Part shown: positions 1 to 7,320 of the stretch, in pieces
Numbering within the stretch: the first letter of the stretch is position 1
Layout: each line of letters opens with the position of its first letter
Assembly: GCF_014646275.1 (NCBI RefSeq)
Contig: NZ_BMND01000002.1
Coordinates: forward strand, 62,001-126,000
Source of the DNA: Streptomyces kronopolitis
GTDB lineage: Bacteria > Actinomycetota > Actinomycetes > Streptomycetales > Streptomycetaceae
Direction: 5' to 3'
DNA: 64,000 bases
Position numbers and translations under genes: made by a program
The notes under the pieces: generated by a model
Told to the model about the DNA's origin: nothing
Seen by the model: the letters and a program-made list of their open reading frames with translations, nothing else
Database searches by the model: none

Positions 1-1
1 C

Positions 2-31
2 GCCGAGGAATCGTCGGCGGGCGATCCCTGA
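2..31 (+). CDS. possible 3' end of a gene cut by the window edge
   Basis: The second frame reads nine codons, almost all ending in G or C, then TGA at 29-31, giving the tail AEESSAGDP. This fits the acidic, low-complexity C-terminus common in actinomycete proteins. Nine codons cannot identify a product, and the frame may be open by chance at this GC content. The idea is only that an upstream rightward gene ends here. Confidence 0.25.
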   Translation, partial: AEESSAGDP

Positions 32-352
32 CCCCGTTCCCCTACGTGCTGCGCTCATGCCACACCTCGGTGGTCGGCGGTGCCGACACGTGGTCGGCCG
101 GTCGTGGAAAGCCTGGCCCGTACGGCCCGCGCGGGCAAGCAGGGCGGAGCGCGGAGCCCGGTCGGCCACCCGCCATGACGGCCGTGTCGGCCGGTTGACC
201 CTGACGTACCCCTACATCCCCAAGATGACCACAAGCCCCACACGTAGCACTCGAGTCGTACAGCACAACACATACGCGGACTGATTCGCCGGGCGGATTC
301 CGCTCATAGGTTTGTGATCAAGGTACGGAGCTGATCGGGAGGCCACGGATAT
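32..352. other. non-coding leader upstream of the TPR gene
   Basis: Short frames here on both strands lack a convincing ribosome binding site or codon pattern. A TTGACC at 196-201 resembles a -35 element but has no good -10 at the right distance. GGGAGG at about 335-340 is the likely ribosome binding site of the next gene, with a long spacer. Confidence 0.4.
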
Positions 353-1441
353 ATGTACGGCAAGGCATTCGCCCCGGAATACCAGGGCGAGTTGGGCTCG
401 GCGCTGGGTGTGAACTCCTCCTACGAGGAGGTGTTGGCCACGGCGAGTCGCGCACACGCCGAGGCGGACAGCGCACTGGAGCGGGCCCGGGCCGCGCTCG
501 CGGTCGCCGAGGCCAACCGGCGGCTCGGCCGGGTGACGGAGGCGGGCGACGCCTGGCGCGAGAGCTACCGCAGCGCCCGCGCCGCCGACGACGCCGGCGC
601 CCGGGCCTGGGCGCTGTGGAGCGGCGGCACCCTGGCCCGGCAGTGCGGATCCCTGCCGCTCGCCCGCCGGCTGCTCGCCCACGCCGTCACCCTCGCCGAG
701 GCCGGCGGCGACCGCCTCGCCCACGGCTACGCGCTCGCCGGCCTGGCCGAAACCGGCCGTATCCAGGGCGACTACGCCGCCGTCGCCGCACTCCACGAGG
801 AGCTGCTGGCCCAGGCCCAGAAGCACGGCGAGGCCCGGCACACGGTCTGGGCGATGTCGGGCATCGCCCAGATGCACCGCAACACCGGCGGATACGCCAA
901 GGCCCTGGAGCTCTTCGAGGAGTCCGCCCGCATAGCCGCCGACGCCGAGGACCACCGCGGGCGCGCCTGGTCGCTGCGCGGCGTCGCCGACGTCCTGTCC
1001 GTACAGGGCGAGACGGAGCGGGCGCTGACGCTGCTGTCCGAGGCGGAGGCGATCTGCCGCACCATGGACCTGGCGAGCGCGCTGGCCTACAACCACAAGA
1101 TGCGCGGCAACGTCCTCTACCGCGCGGGGCGCTACGAGTCCGCGCGCGAGACCTACACGCTCGCGCTGCGGGAGTTCCGCGCGATGCAGGAGCCGCGCGG
1201 GGTGGCCCTCTCCCGGCTCGGACTGGCCAAGTCCCGCGCCCGCCTGGGTCGCGACCGGGACGAGACGCTGGCCGAACTCTCCGTACTGGAAGGCGACTTC
1301 CGGCGCATAGGGCTGCATCACGCCCGCGACATGGTCATCGCCTTCCGTGCAGAGCTGACCGCCCGACCGGAGCAAGGAACTCCCGCTCCTCGGTCCGGTG
1401 CCACCACGCTCCGGTCTCCCGCAGTTCCCGCCACGTCGTGA
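353..1441 (+). CDS. tetratricopeptide-repeat protein
   Basis: A 362-residue soluble protein built almost entirely of amphipathic helix pairs. TPR-like repeats run from about residue 25 to 320, with the small/large residue alternation seen around 'GYALAGLAETGRIQGDY', 'WAMSGIAQMHRNTGGY' and 'LAYNHKMRGNVLYRAGRY'. TPR proteins are protein-protein scaffolds; no enzymatic or DNA-binding domain is visible, so the partner is unknown. The last 35 or so residues (Pro/Ser/Thr-rich) lie opposite the end of the convergent membrane-protein gene and may not be structured. The start has a GGGAGG about 12 nt upstream; a later start is possible. Confidence 0.8.
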   Translation: MYGKAFAPEYQGELGSALGVNSSYEEVLATASRAHAEADSALERARAALAVAEANRRLGRVTEAGDAWRESYRSARAADDAGARAWALWSGGTLARQCGSLPLARRLLAHAVTLAEAGGDRLAHGYALAGLAETGRIQGDYAAVAALHEELLAQAQKHGEARHTVWAMSGIAQMHRNTGGYAKALELFEESARIAADAEDHRGRAWSLRGVADVLSVQGETERALTLLSEAEAICRTMDLASALAYNHKMRGNVLYRAGRYESARETYTLALREFRAMQEPRGVALSRLGLAKSRARLGRDRDETLAELSVLEGDFRRIGLHHARDMVIAFRAELTARPEQGTPAPRSGATTLRSPAVPATS

Positions 1442-2759
1442 AGCGGTAGCGGAAGACCCGGGCCCTGATCCGGGCCGGCGGCACCTCGGGGAACGGATTG
1501 CCGCGCAGCAGCCGCAGGGTGTCCCGGTCGTTCTCCAGCAGCCGCGCCACGAACGGCACGAACCACTCCCGCGCATAGGCGGGCGACAGCGCGGCGAACC
1601 ACATCAGCCAGTCCAGGCGCAGGTGATACGGCGCGAACTGGCGGGGCAGCCGCCGCACCGCGCCCGGCTTCCCGTGGAACTCGTACGCCAGCCAGACCGT
1701 CTCCGGCCCGGTCACCGCGTCCGCCGTCCCCTCCACTACGATCTCCCGGCGCACCCGGGTGATCGAGCCGAAGGCCCCGTACGAATTGACCAGGTGCAGC
1801 GACTCGTAGGAGGTGTTCATCATCTGCCGCCGGGTCAGCAGATTGCGCGCGGGCCGGTAGCTGAGCGCCAGCACACCGGCGGTGGCGAGCAGCACCAGCA
1901 CCTCGAACCACACCGGAGGCGCACCGGACGGTGCGGACGGCCCGTCCCACAGCGGGGCGGCTGCCGACATCGCGAGGGCGATGGTCACCCAGTTCAGCCA
2001 GGCGAAGTTCCCGGACAGCACCAGCCACAGCTGGGTGACGACCATCGCGACGGCGGCCCACCCGGCGATCGGCTGCGGAGTGAACAGCAGGACGGGGACG
2101 GCGAGTTGCGCGACGTGGTTGGCTGCCGTCTCGACCCGGTGCAGGGGCCGCGGCAGATGGTGGAAGAACCAGCTCAGCGGGCCGGGCATCGGCTGGGTCT
2201 CGTGGTGGTAGTACAGACAGGTCAGATCCCGCCAGCAGCGGTCGCCGCGCATCTTGATCAGCCCGGCCCCGAACTCCACCCGGAACAGCACCCACCGCAG
2301 CAGCCACATCACCGGCACCGGGGGAGCGGTATCGGCATTGCCGAGGAACACCGCCAGCGAGCCGGCCTCCAGCAGCAGCGATTCCCAGCCGAAGCCGTAC
2401 CAGGTCTGCCCGACGTTCACGATGGACAGATAGAGCACCCACAGCGCGGCCCACATCAGCATGGCCGCCCACAGCGGGACGGCGTCCGCGGCCCCCGCCG
2501 CCACGGCCGCGGACAGCAGGACGCCGCCCCACGACCAGAGGGCGAAGAAGCGGTCCGAGTAGTGCCGGTGGAAGACCGAGGGCGCGGCACGGAACGGCAC
2601 CCGCGCCACGAACGCGGGCACCGGCAGCATGCCGCGCGCCCCGATGAGCGCACGGAACTGGCGCACCGCCGCGAGGAACGCGACCAGATAGAGAACGGCC
2701 AGCATGCGCTGGAAGACGAGCCGCCCGAGCCAGTAACCGGAATCCGAGAACCAAGCCAC
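1335..2759 (-). CDS. lipase maturation factor family membrane protein
   Basis: A 474-residue polytopic membrane protein resembling lipase maturation factor (LMF1/DUF1222) proteins. It has several hydrophobic segments in the first 300 residues and a soluble C-terminal domain with the family-like stretches 'VNSYGAFGSITRVRREIV' and 'LDWLMWFAALSP', and an Arg/Trp-rich tail. In animals LMF1 helps lipases fold in the ER; the bacterial role is not established, but a membrane-linked chaperone or lipid-modifying role is a fair guess. No lipase gene is adjacent. Its 3' end overlaps the convergent TPR gene by 107 bases, which is unusually long. ATG at 2757-2759 is preceded by no strong ribosome binding site. 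Confidence 0.85.
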   Translation of the reverse strand: MAWFSDSGYWLGRLVFQRMLAVLYLVAFLAAVRQFRALIGARGMLPVPAFVARVPFRAAPSVFHRHYSDRFFALWSWGGVLLSAAVAAGAADAVPLWAAMLMWAALWVLYLSIVNVGQTWYGFGWESLLLEAGSLAVFLGNADTAPPVPVMWLLRWVLFRVEFGAGLIKMRGDRCWRDLTCLYYHHETQPMPGPLSWFFHHLPRPLHRVETAANHVAQLAVPVLLFTPQPIAGWAAVAMVVTQLWLVLSGNFAWLNWVTIALAMSAAAPLWDGPSAPSGAPPVWFEVLVLLATAGVLALSYRPARNLLTRRQMMNTSYESLHLVNSYGAFGSITRVRREIVVEGTADAVTGPETVWLAYEFHGKPGAVRRLPRQFAPYHLRLDWLMWFAALSPAYAREWFVPFVARLLENDRDTLRLLRGNPFPEVPPARIRARVFRYRFTTWRELRETGAWWHRTEEREFLAPVGRSALHGRR

Positions 2760-2920
2760 CCGCCCATGGGTAGCACCGCGGCCGCGCGCTCTGCGGCATG
2801 GCGCGCGGCCTCGACGGCGGGATCCCCGCTCACTCTTCAGCGTAGGGAGCGGGGCGAATGCAGCAACCGGGGGGCCGTTGGGGTGGCCGCGGGCGGGGGA
2901 GAAGGGGGCCGTTCGGGTGA

Positions 2921-2934
2921 GTGATGTACATCAC
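2921..2934. promoter_or_regulatory. perfect palindrome GTGATGTACATCAC, candidate operator
   Basis: The 14 bases read the same on both strands and have the GTG-N8-CAC layout of Crp-family sites described in Streptomyces (GTG-N6-GN-CAC), although the internal G is replaced by A. It lies about 160 bp upstream of the divergent lipase-maturation-factor gene and 250 bp upstream of the small peptide gene, so either could be the target. A Crp-like protein is the best guess; other dimeric regulators could recognise it. Confidence 0.45.
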
Positions 2935-3104
2935 ACAATCACCCGGATTTCCCACCACTCAAGGGGGACGGAATACGCGCCTTACCGTCCCATTACCCTC
3001 GCCCGGCAAAACGTCGAGCGCGGCGCGTGCGGCCTAGTTACTCTGAGGGACGACGGACGACCTTTCTGGGAGACGCCAACACCATTGGCCCGTCGCGGGA
3101 ACGC

Positions 3105-3134
3105 CACAAACCTTGGCTGACCTCCCGGTTTGTG
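3105..3134. promoter_or_regulatory. inverted repeat CACAAACC-N14-GGTTTGTG
   Basis: Two perfect 8-base arms separated by 14 bases end about 50 bases before the GTG start of the small peptide gene. The position suits an operator overlapping the promoter or a stem in the 5' leader. The centre-to-centre spacing of about two helical turns favours a dimeric regulator. No matching second copy was noticed in the window. Confidence 0.45.
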
Positions 3135-3183
3135 AAACACGGCGCCACCGCGTCAGACCGATACCTCGATGAAGGAGTGCGTG

Positions 3184-3354
3184 GTGGCTTTGCACAAGGC
3201 TCAACACAAGCAGCCCCGCTTGAAGCAGGGCGAGCGGCCAGGCCGGATCAAGGAAGTCCGCAATCTGGAAGTCTGGGACCGCTGTGCCCCGGTGCGCCTG
3301 GCCGGCTGCGAGGACGACCCCGCCGAGCCCAATATTTTCCGCGGCATCGACTGA
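3184..3354 (+). CDS. 56-residue orphan protein, precursor-like
   Basis: A small basic-to-acidic protein: the N-terminal half is Lys/Arg/Gln-rich (KAQHKQPRLKQGERPGR) and the C-terminal half has two cysteines eight residues apart (Cys34, Cys42) and an acidic tail ending IFRGID. The GAAGGAG at 3171-3177 lies 6 bases from the second of two tandem GTG codons, which fixes the start at 3184 (3181 is the alternative). An inverted repeat lies upstream and a strong hairpin follows 14 bases after the stop, so it looks like a monocistronic transcription unit. I do not recognise the family. A peptide precursor, a small metal-binding protein or a regulator are all possible; no modification enzyme is adjacent. 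Confidence 0.6.
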   Translation: MALHKAQHKQPRLKQGERPGRIKEVRNLEVWDRCAPVRLAGCEDDPAEPNIFRGID

Positions 3355-3367
3355 TCAGCTGACCCCT

Positions 3368-3416
3368 GCGCCGGTCCTGCCCCCGGGTCCCTTTCCCCGG
3401 GGAGCGGGGCCGGCGC
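3368..3416. terminator. hairpin terminator after the small peptide gene
   Basis: GCGCCGG at 3368 pairs with CCGGCGC ending at 3416, and the stem continues through G-U wobbles and a C-rich/G-rich segment around a CCCTTT loop. There is no U tract, which is usual for terminators of this group. It closes the small gene's transcript before the acyl-CoA synthetase. Confidence 0.65.
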
Positions 3417-3538
3417 CCGAGTGGGCACGACGGCGTCGCGGCACGAGCGGCTGGTGCGGGCGGGTCTGTCGGGGCTGCTGGGTCTGGCGGTGGCGGGCAG
3501 CACGGAATCCGGGCGATGCCCACGAGGCGATTCCGGAC

Positions 3539-3583
3539 GGGCCGAGACCGGATGCGTCGAGATCGGACGGGTCGAGACCGGCG
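3539..3583. repeat. three copies of a degenerate 15-bp tandem repeat
   Basis: Units at 3539-3553, 3554-3568 and 3569-3583 follow the pattern GGGTCGAGACCGGAN with two to four changes each. They lie in the gap (3355-3707) between the small peptide gene and the acyl-CoA synthetase; apart from the terminator and this array I see nothing else there. Short frames through it have no credible start. Confidence 0.55.
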
Positions 3584-3707
3584 GGACCGGCCGCGGGAGA
3601 GCTGACCGGAAGTCGGCGTTTGGTCCGCCGGCCCGCCCTGGTCACCCTGGCGGACAGCGGGACGTGACGGTTCAATGAGCGGCCGGGTCGCACTCATTGG
3701 AGGCACC

Positions 3708-5270
3708 ATGGAAGCCGTCGTCCCGTCCGCCGCCGGCGTCCCGGCCATCCGCTGCGCGGGCCATGAGCGCGACTATCGGGCCTTCCTCGACCGTGCGGCG
3801 CGGATCGCCACCGGCCTGCGGGACGCGGGCGTGGCACCCGGCGACCGGATCGCCGTCGTGATGCGCAACGAGCCCGCCCATCTGGAGATCACCGCCGCGG
3901 CCGCCCTGGCCGGCGTCTCCGCCGTGCCGGTGAACTGGCACTTCCGGCAGGACGAACTGCGGCATGTGCTCACCGACAGCGGCAGCAAGGCCGTCTTCGC
4001 GCACACCGATCTGCTGGCCGGGGTGAGCGCGGTGCTCCCCGACGGCGTACGGATCATCGAGGCCGCCGTCCCGGCCGGCGTCGCGGACGCCTGCGGCTTC
4101 GAGGCACCCGCCCCCACCGGCGACCATCCGTTGCTGGACCACTGGTTGGCCGGTCACCCACCGCTCGACCGGCCCGCCGCCGAGCACCCGCCCACCGTCA
4201 TCTACAGCTCCGGAACCACCGGGCGCCCCAAAGGGGTGCTGCGCGAACCGGTCGCCCAGGACAGGCTCGACGAAGCGGTGCAGCGGTTCCTGGAGTACTT
4301 CGCGGTCGCTCCCGGCGGCCGCACCCTCATTCCCGCCCCGCTCTACCACGCCTCGCCCAGCCAGCACGCGGTCCTCGCCCTCGCCGCGGGGCTGGACATC
4401 ACGCTGATGCCGCGGTTCGACGCCGAGGAGTTCCTGCGGCTGATCGCCCATCACCGCATCGAGCAGGTGCAGGTCGTCCCCACGATGTTCGTCCGGCTGC
4501 TGCGGCTGCCCAAGGAGGTCCGCGAGCGCCACGACCTCTCCTCGCTCACCTCGGTCGTGCACGCCGCGGCGCCCTGCCCGCCGCACGTCAAACACGCCAT
4601 GATCGACTGGCTGGGTCCGGTGCTACGGGAGTACTACGGCGGCAGTGAGACCGGCGCCGTGACCTGGTGCGACAGCACGGAGTGGCTGGATCACCCCGGC
4701 ACCGTCGGACGGGCCACCGGCACCTGCGCGGTCGCGGTCCTCGGCCCCGGCGGAAAACCGCTGCCGGCCGGCGACACCGGCGACATCTACCTCAAGCCCG
4801 GCGACGACTGGCCCCGGTTCACCTACCTCGGCGACCCGGACCGGCGCGCCGCCATGGAAGCGCCGGGCCTGCCCGGCTACGTCACCATCGGGGACGTCGG
4901 CCATCTCGACGAGGACGGCTACCTCTACCTCAGCGACCGCCGCAACGACATGGTCATCTCCGGTGGCGTCAACATCTACCCCGCCGAGATCGAGGGCTGC
5001 CTGCTGGCGCTCGACGGGATCAGCGACGCGGCGGTCTTCGGCATCCCCGACGAGGAGTTCGGCGAGACCCTCGCCGCGCATCTGCAGACCGAACCCGGTG
5101 TGGTGCTCAGTGCCGAAGAGGTGCGTGCCCATGTCGCCGGGCGGCTCGCCGGGTACAAGGTGCCCCGGGCGGTGGTCTTCGAGGAGCTGCTGCCACGCGA
5201 CGAGTCGGGCAAGCTCTTCAAACGCCAGCTACGGGACCCGTACTGGGCGGGTCACGAGGGCGTGATCTGA
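3708..5270 (+). CDS. AMP-forming acyl-CoA synthetase (ANL superfamily)
   Basis: A 520-residue enzyme that would adenylate a carboxylic acid with ATP and transfer it to CoA. The P-loop-like core YSSGTTGRPKG lies near residue 165, the GGSETG motif near 310, the hinge/A8 segment 'DRRNDMVISGGVNIYP' near 405 and the A10 lysine in 'ESGKLFKRQL' near 500, so both subdomains are complete. The length suits fatty-acid or aryl-CoA ligases; the substrate cannot be read from sequence. The start at 3708 is chosen because GGAGG lies 4 bases upstream; an in-frame ATG 33 bases earlier has no such site. It stands alone, so its pathway partner is unknown. Confidence 0.88.
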   Translation: MEAVVPSAAGVPAIRCAGHERDYRAFLDRAARIATGLRDAGVAPGDRIAVVMRNEPAHLEITAAAALAGVSAVPVNWHFRQDELRHVLTDSGSKAVFAHTDLLAGVSAVLPDGVRIIEAAVPAGVADACGFEAPAPTGDHPLLDHWLAGHPPLDRPAAEHPPTVIYSSGTTGRPKGVLREPVAQDRLDEAVQRFLEYFAVAPGGRTLIPAPLYHASPSQHAVLALAAGLDITLMPRFDAEEFLRLIAHHRIEQVQVVPTMFVRLLRLPKEVRERHDLSSLTSVVHAAAPCPPHVKHAMIDWLGPVLREYYGGSETGAVTWCDSTEWLDHPGTVGRATGTCAVAVLGPGGKPLPAGDTGDIYLKPGDDWPRFTYLGDPDRRAAMEAPGLPGYVTIGDVGHLDEDGYLYLSDRRNDMVISGGVNIYPAEIEGCLLALDGISDAAVFGIPDEEFGETLAAHLQTEPGVVLSAEEVRAHVAGRLAGYKVPRAVVFEELLPRDESGKLFKRQLRDPYWAGHEGVI

Positions 5271-5273
5271 CCG

Positions 5274-5328
5274 CGGTGACCGGCCCGGGGTGACCCGCCC
5301 GTCGTGACCGCCCATCGTGACCTGCCCG
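5274..5328. repeat. four copies of a degenerate 13-14-bp tandem repeat
   Basis: Units at 5274-5287, 5288-5301, 5302-5314 and 5315-5328 share the core GTGACCNGCCC. The array fills the gap between the convergent acyl-CoA synthetase and nitroreductase-hemerythrin genes. It has no strong self-complementary hairpin, so a terminator role is not obvious. Confidence 0.6.
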
Positions 5329-5354
5329 GTGTTACTTCGCTGACGGGGCCGGTC

Positions 5355-6197
5355 TCAGCAGGCCGATCCGTCGAGGACCGGTATCAACTGCTCCTCCTCG
5401 TAGTCCAGATGCCTTTCCACCTCCCTGGTCAACCGCTCGACCTCGGCGAGCACCCGTGCCCGATCCGCGTCCTGCGCGGAAATGACCTGTTGCAATTCGC
5501 CGAGGAGGACGGCGAGTTTTTCGTGTTCCTGGCGCATCCGCTCCAGGGCCGGGGCGAGTTCGGGATGGCCCCGATCGAGCATCGGAAACATTCCGGCGCC
5601 CTCACCGGTGTGGTGGTTGCGCAGCCCCTGGCAGAGCGTCAGGCAATTGATCCGGAGCTGAGCACCGAGGCCGGGTCCCGAAGCGGCGATTTCCGCGCGG
5701 ACCAGGGCGAGTTCCCGCCGGAATCCGTCGTGTACGGCCTTGAGTGCGGCGCCCACCGAGGCAGCGGCGATATTCGGCGGACCCGCGGGAATTTCCCGGA
5801 GGGCGATAACGGGGAGCAACCGCTCGGTCCGGTCCTGGTATGCCGACCATCCGGGATCCGCCTCGGCCGCGCGGGCGAAGGCGCGGTCGCGTTCGGCACC
5901 CTCCAGGACGAGGGCCTCCGCTTCGTACGTGAAGACGCCGGTCTCGACCGTGACGCGCGGGTGGGCCACCAGGTTGTGGAACCACGCCGGATGCCTCGGC
6001 GCCCCGGCGGCCGAGGCGATGACCAGGACCCGTCCGCCGCCGTCGGGAAGGTAGCCGAGCGGGGTCGTGTGCGGCGCCCCGGACCGGGCCCCGGTGGTCG
6101 TCAACAGCAACAGCCGGCCGCCCTCGAAGGGGCCACCGACCCGCCCGCCATGGGCACGGAATTCCTCGATGATCCGTCGGTTGAAATCGTTCGGCAT
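5355..6197 (-). CDS. deazaflavin-dependent nitroreductase-like domain fused to a hemerythrin domain
   Basis: A 280-residue two-domain protein. Residues 1-135 match the nitroreductase/quinone-reductase family typified by F420-dependent Ddn, with the signatures 'TTTGARSGAPHTTPL' and 'HPAWFHNLVAHPRV'. Residues about 150-280 form a hemerythrin-like four-helix bundle with candidate iron ligands in 'NHHTGEGAGMFP', 'RMRQEHEKL' and 'HLDYEEEQL'. It may therefore join F420 (or flavin) redox chemistry to an O2-, NO- or metal-sensing di-iron site. ATG at 6195-6197 follows an AGGAG at a suitable distance; longer upstream extensions are not supported. Both domains are common in actinomycetes; the fusion is less usual. 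Confidence 0.82.
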   Translation of the reverse strand: MPNDFNRRIIEEFRAHGGRVGGPFEGGRLLLLTTTGARSGAPHTTPLGYLPDGGGRVLVIASAAGAPRHPAWFHNLVAHPRVTVETGVFTYEAEALVLEGAERDRAFARAAEADPGWSAYQDRTERLLPVIALREIPAGPPNIAAASVGAALKAVHDGFRRELALVRAEIAASGPGLGAQLRINCLTLCQGLRNHHTGEGAGMFPMLDRGHPELAPALERMRQEHEKLAVLLGELQQVISAQDADRARVLAEVERLTREVERHLDYEEEQLIPVLDGSAC

Positions 6198-7067
6198 GGA
6201 GGGAGTTTTCTCCTGTAGTGGTGAGCGCGGACGAATCCGCGGAGGTGTGCGCTTGGAGTGCGGGCAGGCTGGACCGACAGGGCATATCGCCCGCGAAAAG
6301 GCATGGCGCAGCGCACGGCGAACGGGCCATGAAATGGCGGCAGATGGCCGTGGGCGTGGGGATGGGAGGCGGGAATGGAGGAAGAGGAAAGGGGGGACGA
6401 GGCGGAAGCGGTACTCACGCAAGGTGCGCAGGCTTGCGAAAAGTGCGGCCCGTGGTTGGTTGCCCGTGGCCCGTATCGCCACACCCGACATTCCGCAGGC
6501 GAACGGCTTCGCCCACAGACGAACTTCGTTCACGGATGCAGCTGAAAAGCGCGGAACGCGCGAATTGTGGAGGAGGAGGGGAGGGGCGGGCCTCTGATCG
6601 CCCGCCTCGCGGTCACGTGGTGACCGGGAACCTCACTCGCTCATGGCACATGGCCGACCCGGTAGTCACGCCGTCAGGGTAATGCCGTAGGGGTGAGCGG
6701 GCAACGCCGGAGGGGTACGGAGGTTCGGTTCCGCTCGGTCCGTTCCCGCTGTGAACCGGTCCGGCGCGAGGCAGTCGACCCGACGACCCGGTTCGGTCCG
6801 CTCCCGTCCCCAACCCCTGCGTGTGGAGGGTCTCATGGGGCCCCGACGGTCCATCTCGACCCCAGCCCGGCGGAGTCAAGCCGCGCCCTTCTCTCCCGAA
6901 CCCACTGGCGATTAACCACCCCTCGGGGTGGTTTGGCGCGTTCGGCAGCGGCTCCGAACAGGTCCGATGGCTGGGCCCACGCTTCGACAGAGAGTGCATG
7001 CGGTGACCACTCAGTCATTCGTCGTGATACTCGCAATGTCCCTCCGAACCACTCAAAAGGAGCACTC
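6198..7067. other. 870-base gap with no convincing gene
   Basis: Reading frames here have poor codon pattern and no ribosome binding site. The first 230 bases are the divergent leader of the nitroreductase-hemerythrin gene and are purine-rich around 6360-6420. A 20-base palindrome at 6914-6933 is described separately. The length is unusual for this tightly packed region and suggests decayed sequence or a long regulatory region. Confidence 0.45.
6914..6933. promoter_or_regulatory. perfect 20-bp palindrome before the small-protein/DUF6895-like module
   Basis: AACCACCCCTCGGGGTGGTT is fully self-complementary and is followed by TTGG. It lies 134 bases upstream of the 72-residue protein gene. It could be an operator, or a compact terminator closing a transcript from the left, although no gene precedes it on this strand. 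Confidence 0.45.
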
Positions 7068-7286
7068 ATGTCCTGTCCCCCTCCTTCCGTCGATGCCAGG
7101 AAGGCACTCGACTTCCTGAGAACCAGCGGGCTCGTCGACCTCAACGTCCCGTTGGCGCGGGTCGTCGACCAGGTCAGCCAACTCGATGAGGTGGCCGGCT
7201 ATGTACTCGCCTGGGAGCGCTACGTGCTGGTGGTCGCCAACCACGTAGCGGAGTCCGACGACACCACCACCGCCGCCGGTAACTGA
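7068..7286 (+). CDS. 72-residue protein of unknown function
   Basis: A small soluble protein with helical propensity ('ARKALDFLRTSGLVDLN', 'VVDQVSQLDEVAGYVLAWERYVLVV') and a polar tail ending TTTAAGN. The ATG follows a very good AAAAGGAG at ideal spacing, so translation is well supported. The next gene begins 34 bases after its stop with its own GGAGG-like site, suggesting a two-gene operon. I do not recognise a family. It could be a subunit or substrate of the larger downstream protein; no leader/core cleavage motif typical of modified peptides is evident. Confidence 0.7.
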   Translation: MSCPPPSVDARKALDFLRTSGLVDLNVPLARVVDQVSQLDEVAGYVLAWERYVLVVANHVAESDDTTTAAGN

Positions 7287-7320
7287 GGCATCGACAGCAC
7301 CGACCGCCGGGAGGCATTCG

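Larger units (their letters stand above)
2760..3183. other. regulatory gap upstream of the small peptide gene
   Basis: About 420 bases without a credible gene. It carries a 14-bp perfect palindrome at 2921-2934 and an 8-bp-arm inverted repeat at 3105-3134, described separately. From about 2935 to 3010 the sequence is less GC-rich than its surroundings, as in promoter regions of this group. It probably serves the divergent membrane-protein gene and the rightward small gene. Confidence 0.5.

Noticed and set aside
1398..2924. Rightward frame of about 500 codons opposite the lipase-maturation-factor gene
   Set aside because: Composition is Gln/Arg/Pro-rich without any motif, while the leftward frame has clear membrane helices and family motifs.
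3421..3678. Possible 85-codon gene with a signal-like start over the 15-bp repeats
   Set aside because: The hydrophobic stretch is short, no ribosome binding site is seen, and the repeated residues simply reflect the tandem DNA repeat.
6613..6999. Possible leftward gene of 128 codons in the long gap
   Set aside because: Start lacks a ribosome binding site, codon third positions are not GC-biased as in real genes here, and the product has no recognisable feature.
7068..7286. Lasso or lanthipeptide precursor
   Set aside because: No cyclase, protease or lanthionine enzyme is next to it and the C-terminus lacks a Ser/Thr/Cys-rich core or lasso ring pattern; kept as an unknown protein.
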